A stretch of 64,000 nucleotides of DNA from Aphis gossypii (taxonomy: Eukaryota > Arthropoda > Insecta > Hemiptera > Aphididae). Each line of letters starts with the position of its first letter. The first letter of the stretch is position 1. Made by a program: the position numbers and the translations under genes. Location of the stretch: NCBI RefSeq assembly GCF_020184175.1, contig NC_065530.1, forward strand, positions 18,887,260 to 18,951,259, written 5' to 3'. Positions 23,685 through 36,996 of this stretch are shown piece after piece. A model generated the notes under the pieces. It was not told the origin of the DNA and did not search any database. It saw only the letters and a list, made by a program, of their open reading frames with translations.

Positions 23685-24571
23685 TTAGAACAAGTAGTCT
23701 TGAACTAGGGGACTCGGGTAGGCGTATGCGGCAGGTGCGTAGATGGGTGCGGGTGCTGGGTAGCTGACGATGGGTGCGGACGGGACGACGGCGGGCGCGA
23801 CTGCGACTCCGTTATAGTTCCTGGCCACGTACTGCGAACTGTAAGCGGTGACCACTGGGGCGGGGGCGGCCACAACCGGTGCGGCAGCGGCTAAGGGAAC
23901 GGCAGCCAAACCGGACGGGGCGGCGGAGGACATGGCGACCAGACAACAGGCGACGATAGCGAACAGCGACTGAAAAAAAAGAAGAATACTATTATAAAAT
24001 GTCATAGAATACATGCGAGTTGGGTGTATCCAAAAAAACACGACTCTGCGTCTCAAAATTGCTAGTGTATTATTATCATAATGAACTTTTTCTAGATTAT
24101 TTCTTTCCGGAATAAAATATATATTGTATGCTAATATAGCAAATCCGAAATGAAAAAAATTAAAAAAAAAAAAAAATTAAAAAAATTCATTGTATTGAAA
24201 AATACAACACGCTGTTTTTAATCTACAAACCATATTATGCATTATGATCTTTTGTCAATTTTATCAAAAAGTTTGGCATAAACACTAAATTTTGTTTTAA
24301 ATTGTAATATTTTTACCACTCAAAAAAAAAAAAAAAATAATAATAATAATAAAAAAATTTAGTTATTGCGATAATTACTTAGATGAGTATACATTTTTAC
24401 ATTAAAAAATATACAATTTTTTAAGTAATTCTAATAATAATGTAAATAAAAATATTTTGAAGAAATTAGTATGACCATCAACCGCGTATTTTGCGAACGC
24501 CTATGCAGTGATGATAAATGAAGTTATAAGGATTATTAGTAAAAAAATATGATTACCATTTTGATGCTCAT
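23685..24571 (-). CDS. Ala/Pro-rich cuticular-type secreted protein, 99 aa (paralogue B)
   Basis: Exon 1 is 24571-24557 (MSIKM), with donor GTAATC. Exon 2 is 23969-23685, with a TTTTTTTTCAG acceptor and phase 0, starting SLFAIVACCLVAMSSAAPSG. The product is 99 aa: a signal peptide to about residue 22, then an Ala/Pro/Val chain with VVTAYSSQYVARNYNG near residues 44-59. It has YPAPAPIYAPAAYAYP and the same LVQDYLF end as the copy at 15153. Intron position and phase are identical in the two copies, so they are tandem duplicates on the same strand about 8 kb apart. Exon 2 carries stretches of perfect nucleotide identity with the other copy. The frame continues open upstream through the acceptor (an apparent Met near 24056), but the micro-exon gives the better signal peptide and the matching structure. 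Confidence 0.8.
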
Positions 24572-24634
24572 TTTGATTTTGAGTTTTTCGTTGTTGTTGA
24601 TGATATGTTGTTGTAGGTTGATTGGACAGTTAAA

Positions 24635-24671
24635 GACTGATGCCTTACAGCCGTTTGGAACGCTATTTATA
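24635..24671 (-). promoter_or_regulatory. TATA box and initiator of paralogue B
   Basis: On the minus strand, TATAAATA is at 24671-24664 and a TCAGTC initiator is at 24640-24635, about 31 bp apart. This is the same arrangement as the promoter of paralogue A. The 5' UTR is about 65 nt. Confidence 0.6.
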
Positions 24672-24679
24672 CTGATCGC

Positions 24680-26300
24680 GATCCGTCATATGTTCGATGG
24701 TCAATTATAATATTCTACATACACTCGGTGGATTTCACAATGTCATAATACAATTATACATTGTTGACGTATTATAATAATAATTTCGCTATTATATTAT
24801 GTTAAATCCTTCGTTCGAATAGATTTTACGATCAGTATGTAAAACACGTCGACAACGACATCATGTAAGTAGTAGATACCTATTCCTCTGACCAATTGTA
24901 ATTTTTTGGACATTTACCAATTTAATTATCGAGATTCGCTTTTATTCGTCCTTACACTCAATGACCTGCATCTGAACAGTATCAAAAAGTCGTCATCGTC
25001 ATCCATCGTTATGTCATTTTTGATTTGCTACGAGTATACCTAATACTGTTTTTATTTTTACAATATATCAAATGGCGAAATTTATTGTCGTTGTACGACT
25101 GCCAATTTGACTGACGAGAAATCGGCAGGAATGGTTATATTATAATATAATTAATAATTATTTTAGTTTTTTCGAATTATCGATTTATCTTAATACTATT
25201 TATTGTACAATTTTTTTTTTTTTTTTATATTTTATTTACTTTAAATGTATAACTTTATATGTGCATTTATTAAATAGATTGATAAATATTAAAAACAAAT
25301 ACATATTATATTATTAATATAAATATAAATACATAATATTAATATAACATGGTTTATATTAATAATTAATTAAAAGACAAACTTTTGACTAATAAGTCAA
25401 GCTTTCAAAATTAAAAAAATAAGAAATGGTGGTGGAAATATTAGTGCATTAAAAAAAATCTATACGTTTATAAGCTAAACTTCAATGTTAAAAATAATAA
25501 TAATTGTAGTAATTGGAAATAATAGTTGAACTATATATGTATATATATAAAAAAAATGATTAAAATAACCCGAGTGGAATTAATTTTTTTGATAAGAATA
25601 CTTTTCTTTACAGTACTTTTTTCATTGAACTGTTTATTTAATTAGATTTTTCTATAGCAGTTATAACATTATATTGTGCTCATATCATAATAAAAATAAT
25701 TAGTTTTAAGTTCAATAAAAATATATTTCACCTCTAATAATAATTATTTAAGAAAATAAAAAACCATAACTGAAAACTTACGTTTTTATTAAAAGAACGT
25801 TTACTTATAAATAATATGAATTGAATTGTCTGAAAGACATCAATAAAAAATTCCATTTACACGTTTTAATAATAAAAATGTGTGACCACAATTTTCTGAT
25901 GAATACCGTAGAATGTATAGTTGAAGTTTAGAATTTAAAATTGTGTCAATTACTATCGCTATAGTATGTCAGGTTTTTCTTTTAACAATAGGTAATTGAT
26001 TTTTAAGTTTATAAATATAATATTATAGCGATCTATATTTATTTTTCATGTTCAATATTCTTAACACCTACGTAAAGTTTTACAATAAAATAAGTTCTAA
26101 TTTAGATTAAACATCAAAAGATAGAGTTAATTAATAAAAATAAATAAATATAACAATCACAAGCGAACAAAATATTTTATTTTCAACCTAAAGTCAGAAT
26201 TATAATTTAATGTAAAATCTATGTTATAGTCAAACTAGAACTTTTGAGAATAATTATAGGAACAATAAGTTTGATCATTACTTGGATAAATACCATAGTT
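24680..26300. other. AT-rich intergenic DNA, no gene seen
   Basis: No coding or RNA feature is supportable here. Confidence 0.5.
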
Positions 26301-27550
26301 GTAAAATAAACAAATTCATTGATCCACTCAAAATCTAAAAAAGGGGGGGTCTAGTGGGTAACACTATGTTATACAGTAGGTATCGAGTGGACCTAGGATA
26401 TAGAGTAGGTCACTATAAAATGTATTAAATTTGAATGAAATTACATGTATCATTGTATGCGAAAAACATTTCTGAACGGAGAAGATTTTTCAGCCTAGGA
26501 TATATATTTTCCACTGGAAGATGAACAACATGATTTATATTTTAATGACCATAATACCTCAAAATTAAATCATGTATAGAAAATTCCGATTTAAACAACT
26601 GGTGTATGTTTCAAGTTTCTACGGCTAGTAATTTTTAACTATAACAAAAATTTAAAGTTATTAGATTGTAAATAAATTCGTTATTTTACACGTGAATATT
26701 TGATTTCGTAAAAATTTAAGCATTAGATAAACATTTTTTTAATTGGCCAATAATCAACTTTTTTTATAATTATAGAAAGCCAAACTTATGGAAAATCTTG
26801 TATTAAATTTTCAACTCTTAGCTAATTATACAACATTTTTTATAAATTTTTAACTACAAAATAATTTGCAAATATTTATGATTTTGACAGTATTTGAATT
26901 TTAAACGTTAATAAAAATAATTGTGGTTATATATTCTTATAATTTTTAAATTTCCATAAGACTAACTCATGAGAAACTTTGTATTAAATTTAGAAGTATT
27001 TTGACTTAGCTAAAATAAGTTTATCAATATTTATAAAAATAAACCCCTAAATAAACGAATGGTTATAACCTTAAAATAAGCGAAATATTTTTTATATTAA
27101 ATTATGTAAAGAAAATGCCAACCTAAATAACTAATGAAATTGGAACTTTTGGAATAATAACAAATATTTAATATCATTTGAAAATAAGTCGTTATTGTTA
27201 CGCGATTTCGTAAAAATGTATAATTCAGATGCTCATAACATTTTTTCTTATAATGACTATCGAGTTTTCTCTATAACTATTTGAAGAAAAACAAATGGTA
27301 ACTTTGTGTTGAATTTTTTAACCTTAGATATAAGTATATACAATTTTGACATATTTCATAAAAATTTGAATTTAAATCGCTTATGAGATATTTTTAACTA
27401 TAATAAGAACAACTTACGAGTATAAGAAACCTTATATTAAATTTTCAAGTTAAAAAAGTGTCAACAATTTTTATGATGTACACATGCACAAAAACACACA
27501 TACATCATTGTAGAATCAATACATTCATTACTTCGTTTAGAATCTAAAAT
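26300..27550 (+). mobile_element. Dispersed repeat, full-length plus-strand copy after a partial end
   Basis: A terminal fragment (TTCATTGATCCACTCAAAAT then CTAAAA) ends near 26340. A head module follows directly: TAGTGGGTAACACTATGTTA, TCGAGTGG, then ATGTATCATTGTATGCGAAA and CTGAACGGAGAAGATTTTTC. The body repeats the 'TTCAAATTTTGA / Gxxx ATTTGCAAATT' modules several times. The element ends at about 27549 with CACACATACATCATTGTAGA, ATCAATACATTCATTACTTC and GTTTAGAATCTAAAA. Total length is about 1.2 kb, comparable with the minus-strand copy at 2564-3911. No protein is encoded. Confidence 0.55.
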
Positions 27551-28315
27551 TTAACGAATGATAGAGAATAGAAATCATGTCTCATGCTTTACTTATCGAG
27601 TATATGGAAACTAAATAACATAAATTAACCTTAGTATTAATAAATATTAAAATGGTAGAAATTTTGCTGTACAGAATTTCTGAGTAAAACTGTGCAGACT
27701 GTTTGGTCTCGTAAGTGGTAAGGTGTACAATATTGAATATATTATTATAAATTTCAACTAGTTTTTTATATATTAATAAATAGATCACTAAGTTAGTGTT
27801 AATCAATTATGATATTTTTTTCTTAATTTATCATGTACCTACAATAATATAAATATTTATGCCTTTAGATAAGTTCAATATCGTAGTCATTAATTCATTA
27901 CTTATAGATAGTGCTATAAGAAGACTAATATATTGTGCATTCGTAAAATAAACATGCATCTCCGTAGACAGTAGATCCTAAATAGGTATAGAAGGTAATA
28001 TTATGAAGTAATTCATTTTAACCAGCACAATTATTTCGTTCATAGAATATAAATATGGCCACTGTACGACCTTATAATAAATGCGTTTTTAGAATATTTT
28101 ATCAGTAACCCAATTCCAGATTAATATTCAATATCCATACATCGTGGCGTAGTCCGAATTATATAATATGCGTCTTATTGTAACTCTGTTTGAGTCAATG
28201 CCAAATAATTTAATTTTACAATACGAAATTCAATGTAAATACGATTGAACGATTTAATGATACGGTCACCTGCAAAATTTGACGAGTGGGACACTTGAGT
28301 AATGTCATCGATCAG

Positions 28316-28352
28316 TATATAAGCACAAGTCCATCTCTATCCAAATATCATT
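28316..28352 (+). promoter_or_regulatory. TATA box and putative initiator of the 28428 gene
   Basis: TATATAAG lies at 28316-28323 and a TCATTC initiator-like string at 28348-28353, about 30 bp downstream. The 5' UTR of about 80 nt is rich in CAAAC/CAACCAA, and the ATG has the strong context CAAAAATGA. Confidence 0.6.
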
Positions 28353-28427
28353 CGCAAAACAGCAGTTTGCAAAGCAATATCAACTTCTTTCAAATCATCA
28401 ACCAACCAAACCAAACAAATATCAAAA

Positions 28428-29862
28428 ATGAACGCCATCATGAAAATCGTAAGTATTTAACAGCTGTATTAATTTATTTCTAATTCTAACATTTAAGTAT
28501 TAAAACGATATCGATTTGAAAACCAAATACGTCAAGTGTAGTAATTATTTTTTAAGACATGTTTGCGTGTTATAAATTTAATAAAATCCAAAAGAGGTTT
28601 ATTAAGTAACTTAATTTACGCATCACACTTCTTTTACTATGAAATAAATATCAAATATCGTTTATAAAATCAGTTAATTTACTACACATTTTGAAAAATG
28701 TAGATTCTTATTATCAAAAGAAAAAATGCATTTGTAATATTAGGTGTTTTTAAAAAGCGAAAATTTATTTATATTTTCTAACAACTACTTAATTAATTCG
28801 AAGAAACGATTTTTAACTTTAAACTAGTGTACAATCATGGCACTTAATAAAAAAAATTAAATTTACTGAAGTTTAAAAGCATGATGTGTATTTGTATGGC
28901 CAATCTTTTGCTCCTTGTGTCAATTTTGAGTATAAATAATTTTTGAAATTTATATCGTTATAAAATCAACTTGATCATTACTCGATATAATAGACTTCTT
29001 ATCATGCTACATCATGTTTTAAACGACTACAAATTCTGTTTTTATAATTAACGATTTTCGATAGTTATCCTTACGTATTCAGTATACAATTTGCCTATTC
29101 CGTACCCCTTAATAAAATCACAGTACATCGGACAACAATAAAATAATATAAAATTTACTAATATTAACGTTTAATGACATAAGAACGAAGTTGTCGTATC
29201 CCCCGTCGTTTTTGGACTTTTTATTTAATGATTTTTCATAATTCATCGTTAAGTTCATGTTTTCAATATTTTTTTTACATGTAAATTTTATTTTTTTACA
29301 TAAATTAAGTTATTGGATAAATTATCAATTATATATTATTTTACTTAACTATATCATCCGTGGGTAAATGTAAATATATAAATTTTTTTCTATATGTTAT
29401 AAGGTCGTCTCCAATAGTCCAAAATCATAATATATCTTGCATCCTTCCTCTCTCAAAAAAACCGAGCACGCCACAGTCAACATATTATGATTAGTTATTA
29501 CTTATGATTTGTGTGTTTTATATTTCGTTTAGACATTAGCCGCCGTCGCCGTGTTCGCTTCCACCATGATGACCGCTTCTGCCAAACCTGCTGGACTTGT
29601 GCCAGCCGCCGCCGTCGCTCCAGTGGCAGTAGCCGCTCCGTACGCTAGCTCGTTCACTTCGCACAGCGTTGCCCACAGTGTGGCCACTCCAGTCGTGCCA
29701 GCTGCTGCTCCAGTCGTGGCCGCCGCTCCATACGTCGCAACGCCTTACGCAGCCGCCCCATACGTCGCTGCAGCACCTTACGCAGCCTCCCCTTACGTCG
29801 CGGCACCCTACGCGGCTTCCCCTTACGGTTACTACCCCTACGGAGTTCCGGCTTACCTGTAA
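28428..29862 (+). CDS. Ala/Pro/Tyr-rich cuticular-type secreted protein, 116 aa
   Basis: Exon 1 is 28428-28448 (MNAIMKI), with donor GTAAGT. The 1,084-nt intron ends in TTCGTTTAG. Exon 2 is 29533-29862 (TLAAVAVFASTMMTASAKPA onward), phase 0. The product is 116 aa. Residues 1-24 form a signal peptide, cut after TASA. The mature chain has a SSFTSHSVAHSVATP block (residues 46-60), then tandem AAPYVA/AAPYAASPY units to a Tyr-rich end (YGYYPYGVPAYL). There is no Cys in the mature part. Such AAPY repeat chains are a hallmark of rigid-cuticle structural proteins; the exact subfamily is unsure. Micro-exon plus phase-0 intron matches the two paralogues upstream. An AATAAA at 30245-30250 ends a 3' UTR of about 390 nt. 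Overlapping ORFs on both strands are shadows of the GC-rich repeat. Confidence 0.82.
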
Positions 29863-30300
29863 AGGAGCTGTCTCGACGACCACCACAAAGCAATCGACAC
29901 GATTACGAACAACAAACGGCCGCAACGATGAGATCACAAACAACGCTACACCGATTCTTATCAAATTTTTACCTATTATTTAGATCGCATTGTAATAACG
30001 CAATATCATACGATTGATATAGTTTTATTATATAATTCTTAAAAACTCTGTAAACGTCACCGCAATACGAAGACAATGCGTATCGCGACTGTAAACGCAA
30101 AATGTAATATAATACACACGAATATAATGAAAAATTATTTAAATTTAATCATTGTAATATAATATGTTTACGACCCACTACAGTGGCGTAAAACGTTTTA
30201 ACAATATATATAAATGTATATAAATTATACAATATCATTATAATAATAAACGTTCAGGAGAAAAAAAAAATATGATACATTTTTCGTTTTTAATTTTCGC

Positions 30301-32894
30301 TCATCGGTCAACCACCTGATAGTTGTAGTACGGCGCCGCGTAGTCGGCCGACACCACCGCGGCCGTCCCCGCCGCCGTGACGTACGCCAAACGGTGGCCG
30401 TGGTGATGGACGACGGGCACGTCTACAAACGACTTTTGCACGGTCACCGATGGCTCGACGGCCGTCACCTTTGGCACCACCGTTTGCACAGGCCGGACCA
30501 CAGGGTCGAACCTGCGCAGAGCTTCCACGTCCGGCGATGCGCCGTACGCGTACGCCGACAGGTCAGGTTTGTAGACGGCCGACGGAGCGTAACCGACCAC
30601 CACCGGTGCGGATGCGTCCGCATAGTAGTGCTGCTGCTGATGGTGTTGGTGTAGGTGCACCGATTTTCCGACGGCTGGTGTGGCCTGCACGCTAACCGGC
30701 ACTTGGACGCCGCCGTAACCGTAACCGGGCGCATATCCTCTGGCTTCCGGTCCGAACTGAGCCGCCTGCGGAAGTTGCGGGATCGCAGCCGCTTCCGCGA
30801 CGACGACGACGACTGCGGCGAGCATCGCCGCTACTAATATTGCACTGGTCATCTGTAACGGGAAAAATTAATGCAGGTTTAACGAAAGATTGAATTCGAT
30901 ATATTAAGTCACGACGAGTGTGATTTGAAAAATAAATATGAACAATACGACCGACGGTTGCTTGGATATTGAGTTTATATAAGGTTAATAATTAGAGTAG
31001 ATTTACGGCGCGTCGTACAATCGAGTTTTTAGAAAATAATATAAACTGATTGAAATATGAAAAAATCTATTCGCTGAGCTCAGTTTATATTCGCCTTTAT
31101 TATTTATACAACAATGGGTAAATTTGCTCTAAAATTAACTTCAAATAAATTAAGTGAAAATTCGGAACATAGATGTGCTGCTATGTTACACGCGTGTGAG
31201 ACAAAGACAATATCCAAAATACGACGTCCTCATAACTTTACTCGCAAATTTTTACAATTTACTTCATAATAATATTGCACCGACATACACTGGTTCTAAA
31301 TTCTCAATCTTAAAAATATGATTGATCTTTAAACATAGATAACACTTTTTGCATACCTATTATTAGTAAATCTACTTGAATGTAAGTTTCAAATAAGCAA
31401 CCAATATAAAGAGCATGTTTGTAATATATTACAATACGTAATATTATATTATGCAATAAATAAAATAACTATAAAATTAATGAACGAAATACTTATTTTA
31501 TGTAGGTTAATAAACATTAACTATGAACTTTAACATTTTCTTTAAGTAGTTAAAATTATAAAATATTCAGTGTACCGATAAAAACATGTCTTTTATGAAA
31601 ATGTAAACATTAATTACATTCAGATAAGCAATATATACTTGAAATACGAAAACAGATACATAGGTACTGTGTTGTTGTTCAAATAATAATAATAATAAAA
31701 AAAATAAGACAGTTAAAACAAAAATCTATCTTATGATAGATTTTATTCTGGATTTTTAACAATTTATTAAATTACATAATATTTTTAAATTACATTTTCA
31801 GCATTAAACAAATAAAATAAATATGCCAACAATATAGTTCTTTAAGCCTGTGTAAAATATGTACTCGACAAAATATGTGTACAATTATCTTAAGCTACTA
31901 TGTACTACTGGATGTGACATAACGTCAAACAAATGTAATAAAGGCGTATATTATAAAATAAACATATTATTTAAAATTTACCATTCTTTTATTTATTCAT
32001 TTTTCTATTATTATTTGTGCAATTGTTTGAATCTAACAAAGTAAATACAAATTTATTAAATTAGTTGTATGTTATTTAAACTTTGTTTTCAGGAAAAATG
32101 TTGACTTAACAGTGTCAAAATAAAATTATTATTGTACTCGATAAAATTGTACAAAAAATACATCGATTAAGTATATGTTAAATGATTTATTAGTCTTAAG
32201 ATACGTGTATTGGTATAAGCATATCAAGTTAAATAACAATTTAAGCCATTAATTTTTTACTAGGACTTCAAAACAAACTTCATAAATCGGGTATTTGATT
32301 CAATAATATGAATCTTGTTTTAAATTGCATTTAAATATAGTCATGGGAGTTACGTAGTAAATTTTTAATTTAAATGTTATGTCGCATTATAAAAATATAA
32401 GTACCTATAAACTAGCAATTTAAATATTTTATCAACATGCGATTATAAGAGAAATGTAGAAAAGTAGGTACACCTAGAAAGATTTCTCCATTCGTGGGTG
32501 TTATTTTGCGAAGGTGTATATTAATTTATTATGTACTTATAATAATAACAACAACAACAACCGGTAACCGGTTACACTTCAGTTCTTGTCCAATGAATTT
32601 GTTTTGTAACAACGATTATTTCTAAATTTTTGATAGTATCGTTAAAAAATCAAACAATATTAAATTAATAATAATTAATTATAAACCACCTACCTACAGT
32701 ACAAACAATTTCCTAATACCTAACTAATAATTACCTTTGGTATAATTACGATATTGTGGACCTCTTTATTAAATATAATTTTAATTTTTCTTTACATAAG
32801 CGATGCAAGTACGAAGATATTATAAACGAATAATAATATGATGTTAATTATTAAAATCTGTTAGACTTACGTTTAGATGCATTGATGTATTCAT
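30301..32894 (-). CDS. His-rich secreted protein of unknown function, 191 aa
   Basis: Exon 2 (30852-30301) begins exactly after a TTACAG acceptor with ATGACC. An upstream micro-exon, 32894-32871, encodes MNTSMHLN and has donor GTAAGT. It joins in phase 0 to give MNTSMHLNMTSAILVAAMLA plus a hydrophobic run (signal peptide to about residue 31). Exon 2 could supply its own start, so the first eight residues are uncertain. The mature chain has no Cys. It has a Gly/Tyr segment (GYAPGYGYGG, 47-56), a His/Gln patch (VHLHQHHQQQHYY, 73-85), Ala/Tyr/Val segments and a PVxxVVPKVTAVEPSVTVQKS stretch. A second His cluster, VVHHHGHRLAYV, lies at 155-166. Composition suggests an extracellular matrix or cuticle-associated protein. 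I cannot name a family. It converges on the 28428 gene; an ATTAAA on the minus strand lies about 8 nt past the stop. Confidence 0.72.
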
Positions 32895-32983
32895 AGTTGC
32901 TTATACGAATTACAACACAGCTATAGTCGTGCTTACAGGAAGATCTCTTCGTGTAGTGTTGTGGCCGATTTTCACAATGCCCA

Positions 32984-33005
32984 ATTTATACTGAAAATAT
33001 TTATA
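32984..33005 (-). promoter_or_regulatory. Two TATA-like boxes of the His-rich gene
   Basis: On the minus strand, TATAAATA is at 33005-32998 and TATAAAT at 32990-32984. Either could place a start site about 60-80 nt upstream of the micro-exon ATG at 32894. This supports the micro-exon assignment. Confidence 0.5.
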
Positions 33006-33009
33006 AAGA

Positions 33010-36000
33010 GTGGGGTAGTGGAAAAACATCGGTGCACATTATATTGAGCATCCAATGATCTTCTCGCGATTTCTCAGGTTTGAACGCTATAAATTGTAAT
33101 CACCTTACAAGTTAACAATTCATAGAGTATAATTCACAAAACTGTTAAACTTCATGATTATTATTCTATACATATATATGAAAATGATCAACTATATCCA
33201 AAAAATTATTAATTTTAACTTTCTAAGAAAAACGATTCAATTCTAATAAATGTTTAGCATATGCGTCTCCATCTATATTTAAGTACACTAAATATATACG
33301 TAATTTGTACATTTGGTAACAAGTATCGAGTATTCGAATGTATAAATGTATTATATAATTTTAAGAAATGACAATATTTATTTTTAAATTTCTCATAAAC
33401 AACTCAAATATAAAAGTAAAAAATACTGAATCATCTTATTCATGTATAAATGTATAATATAATGTAACAAAATAACTTATGGGTATAAATTCTATTTACT
33501 ATAGTACCTAAATGATATAATATGTTTTATATCATTTTTACTTTTATGATATTGTAAAATAAATGTTGTAGGTATAACTTGATTCCAATGTAGAGAACCA
33601 AACCCTCTTTCGTGTATAAATGTATGAGTTTCGATTATATTAGTTTATATTATATTAAAAAAAAAATACATTATATCATATAGTTTTAAATTATCATAAC
33701 ACATATTATATTATATCACTTCTATCGTATAACATATGAAATATCAATTAATATTATATAATTTTCATTAACTAGTATATAAAAATGCATTTAAGATTAT
33801 TAAGAATATTAGAACTTAAATTATTTATGTTTATTTTAATTGAAACCAAAAAAAAAAAAACCATTATAATTGGTTTTTTGAAAATTAAAAATTATATTCA
33901 TGGAACACGTATTGAGTGTATAATATTATGAACAAAATAAAAGAAATGGGAGGCAGAAAAATAGTATAAGGTATCTAGCACAATCGCATTACATTGGGTT
34001 GTAAAATTTTAAAACTTAAATTATCATACTATTCATATAGTCAGTAAAATAAAAAACTTATCACTTATTTCATTATTGAATATTTGTATCACGTTTACTG
34101 TTATTTGCAGGTGTTGTAACAAAAGTAGATGCTTCACCCAATAATGCCCTGTAGCAGACGTATTGTTGGCGAAAATCTTAGAAGTTTTATAAGCTCGCAT
34201 TGATAGGATGATACAATACACAATGGTCTACATTTTCGATTTTAAGTCAATTATTATGCCTATAACCTCGACATAACAATATTAATAGCGCGTAGTAGGT
34301 GTTATAATAATTATGAACAAATCGCGATCCTGTGCATAAACCTGATGAGAATTATTATTTTATTATTCTAAAATTCTATTAGGTATATCGAGGGCAATAA
34401 TATTAATTAATTAGTTAAATAAATTAGGATTATTGTGATAGTATCCAATTACGATGGTTTATTTTATCGTATAATGATCGCCGCCAGTACTGCGTGGTAC
34501 TCCATACATACTGGAGATTTTAATGAAGATTATTTGGAGCTTGTAGATTAAAAAAATAAAACTACAAGATGAGATATAAAATGATAATCGTCCTGAAAGC
34601 TATAATATATGATGTTTTTCTTGTGGCAATAGAAGAGGCATCAAATTTTAAATTTTGTGTAATATGTATAGATTAAAATAACAATCATAATAAAAAAAAA
34701 ATAATAATAATAATAATCATCTATAATACTATAGACTCGTAAGTATCATTTTACAACATCCGGTACTTACATAGATATTAAAATCACTATAATAATTTAT
34801 AGTTGGTATTAGGTATAAGTACGAAAAAGGACACCATCTGACTACCTTAGTGACGGTGATATATTTAAAATTCTGTGGTCTGCAATCATAATAATTTGTG
34901 AAGAATAATAAAGATAATTTCAAACTGTTCCCAAAATTTTACTAAAGTTAAAAGTAGAATATTTTCTAAAAATAATATACAAAAATCGGTATCATATTAT
35001 CTATTATTATAGTGGTTATTATTTTTTTCTCACGAATTATGAGTTCAAAAACGTATACATCTCAGCGTTGTATATATGATATTCTTTGAAATTCAATTGT
35101 TTTGCAGGTAAAAGGTAAATAACCCACGTGCTGCTTTCGACCGTCGTCGCTCGCCGCTACGGGCGTCAAGTTCAATAACTTCATTTTTCCCCTGGTTAAC
35201 ATTGTATTACATCGTTATTATGATACCTGCAGTATATATTATTATTAAGATACGAAAATAACGCCATTATTCTTTACAGATTCGTTCACATGCTAGGTAT
35301 ATAAAATTCAAGGGCGTATTAATAACAATAAATACGAGACGGGTCGTCGTCGTCGTCGTCATAGTACAAAGGCAAACAACAAACCGATCATCTCAAGTGC
35401 TAATTAATAATTATCGTAATCAACACTTCATGCAAACTCAAAATTGACGACAATGGCATAAAATTACCTTTATAAAATTATGATGTCTAAATCAGTGGTT
35501 TTCAAACTATAGTATGCAGAGCTTTTTAAGTTATTGTACGACACTTGAAAAAAAATATGATTAAGACAAAATTATAATAATTCGAAAATAGTCCTAATTT
35601 TTATTGGTTTATATTTTCAATATAAATTATTGAATTAATAATTCTATTATTCCAATGGCATTTTTAATAGTTCAGTGTGATCGATAAAACCTACATTTTT
35701 TTAAGCTTGAATAATATCTATAAATGTGTTAACATTTTAAAAATAAATCTCGTGATTTAGAAGAAATTTAGTTGCTAAAAAAAAAAGTTACAATTTTTAT
35801 TTCAAATAATTCGGTTATTTATTTTGCATGTATCTATCGACATTCTTTTTATAATTTATTATTTTTAAAAAAATTACCTACTTACCACGATGTTTGATCG
35901 TATGCAACTCGTTATTTGAGAAACCACTGCAGGTCTAAAGTATCATGGTTTACAGGCTGGACCATTTGATTTTTGATTTGTTGTTATCTAAATTATTTTA

Positions 36001-36940
36001 TTTAATAGCCATAGCCATTTTTCTCCAAAAATTTGATAGCCACCGTATTATTCCACTATATATTTTACTCAAAGACCAAAATAAAAAATATTCACTCTTA
36101 CTAACCTAAAAAAGTAAATAGACATCTATTATTTTGTATCTAAGAGTATTTTTCAATATTATTATATTTTAATATTATACACTCTGCTGTACAATATCAA
36201 ATGAATATTACAATAAAAATTATTTTTCTTTTAAATAATTTAGAGCTATAATGATATAAAATTAAATAAAAAAATTAGTCATTTATATAGTGCCTATAAA
36301 GTACTATTAATATTAGGAGTGCTAAAACCCTTATACCATATATGAATGAAAAATAACTGTTGAATTATAATTTCACACACGAAACAAATAAAATAAATTA
36401 TTATCATTAAAAAAAATAATGATCTTAACATTGGAATGAAAATAAACATGATTCTAAATCAAAAAAATATGTAGAGGAAGATGGAAAGTACATTTCATTA
36501 TTATTATTATTATTTATTTATTTATTTTTTTTTTTTTTATTATTTTTTTTTTGATTAAAACATACAGTGGAGAAAAATGGAATCTTACTTTAGGATGAAA
36601 ATGTTCCCGTCCACGCGCGCGATATTTACAATCGCGGTTATCGTGGCGACGTACCTACAATGTGGTCGATTCGATATGCACCGTACAGCCTATATAGTAT
36701 ATTACAATAATATAAGATAACCTAGGGGAGGTATACCTATTGTATTTTTGGGAGTCCAGCGACAATACAAAGCTACGATGTATTGTAATGCAAAATCGTA
36801 TAATGCGATGTCTATAATACTTTATTATAGTATTACGACGGTGGCAGCGAATAATACGATACGATGCGTATTTACAGTTAGAGCGGGAGACGATATCATT
36901 ATAGTTATCCTGTATTATATAGCAATATATTATATTGTAT
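33010..36940. other. AT-rich intergenic DNA, no gene seen
   Basis: The string TGTATAAATGTAT occurs three times, near 33340, 33443 and 33615. A GTC trinucleotide run lies at 35344-35360 within a short GC-richer patch (about 35120-35400). No coding exon was recognised. Confidence 0.45.
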
Positions 36941-36967
36941 ATAAGTATAATGTTGGTAGGTGGTTAT

Positions 36968-36996
36968 TATAAATGAGCCATCGCGTCGTCTCAACG
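36968..36996 (+). promoter_or_regulatory. TATA box and initiator-like TCA of the 37084 gene
   Basis: TATAAATG lies at 36968-36975 and TCAACG at 36991-36996, a plausible start site. The micro-exon ATG follows at 37084, giving a 5' UTR of about 90 nt. Confidence 0.45.

Noticed and set aside
29536..29983. Several ORFs on both strands over the 28428 gene terminal exon
   Set aside because: They have shadow composition (Arg- or Trp/Gly-rich); the frame with signal peptide and AAPY repeats is the real one.
30394..30837. Plus- and minus-strand ORFs across the His-rich gene
   Set aside because: They are shadows without signal peptides, starts or splice logic.
34033..34221. Minus-strand ORF of 62 codons
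   Set aside because: No promoter, domain or splice support; composition matches AT-rich background.
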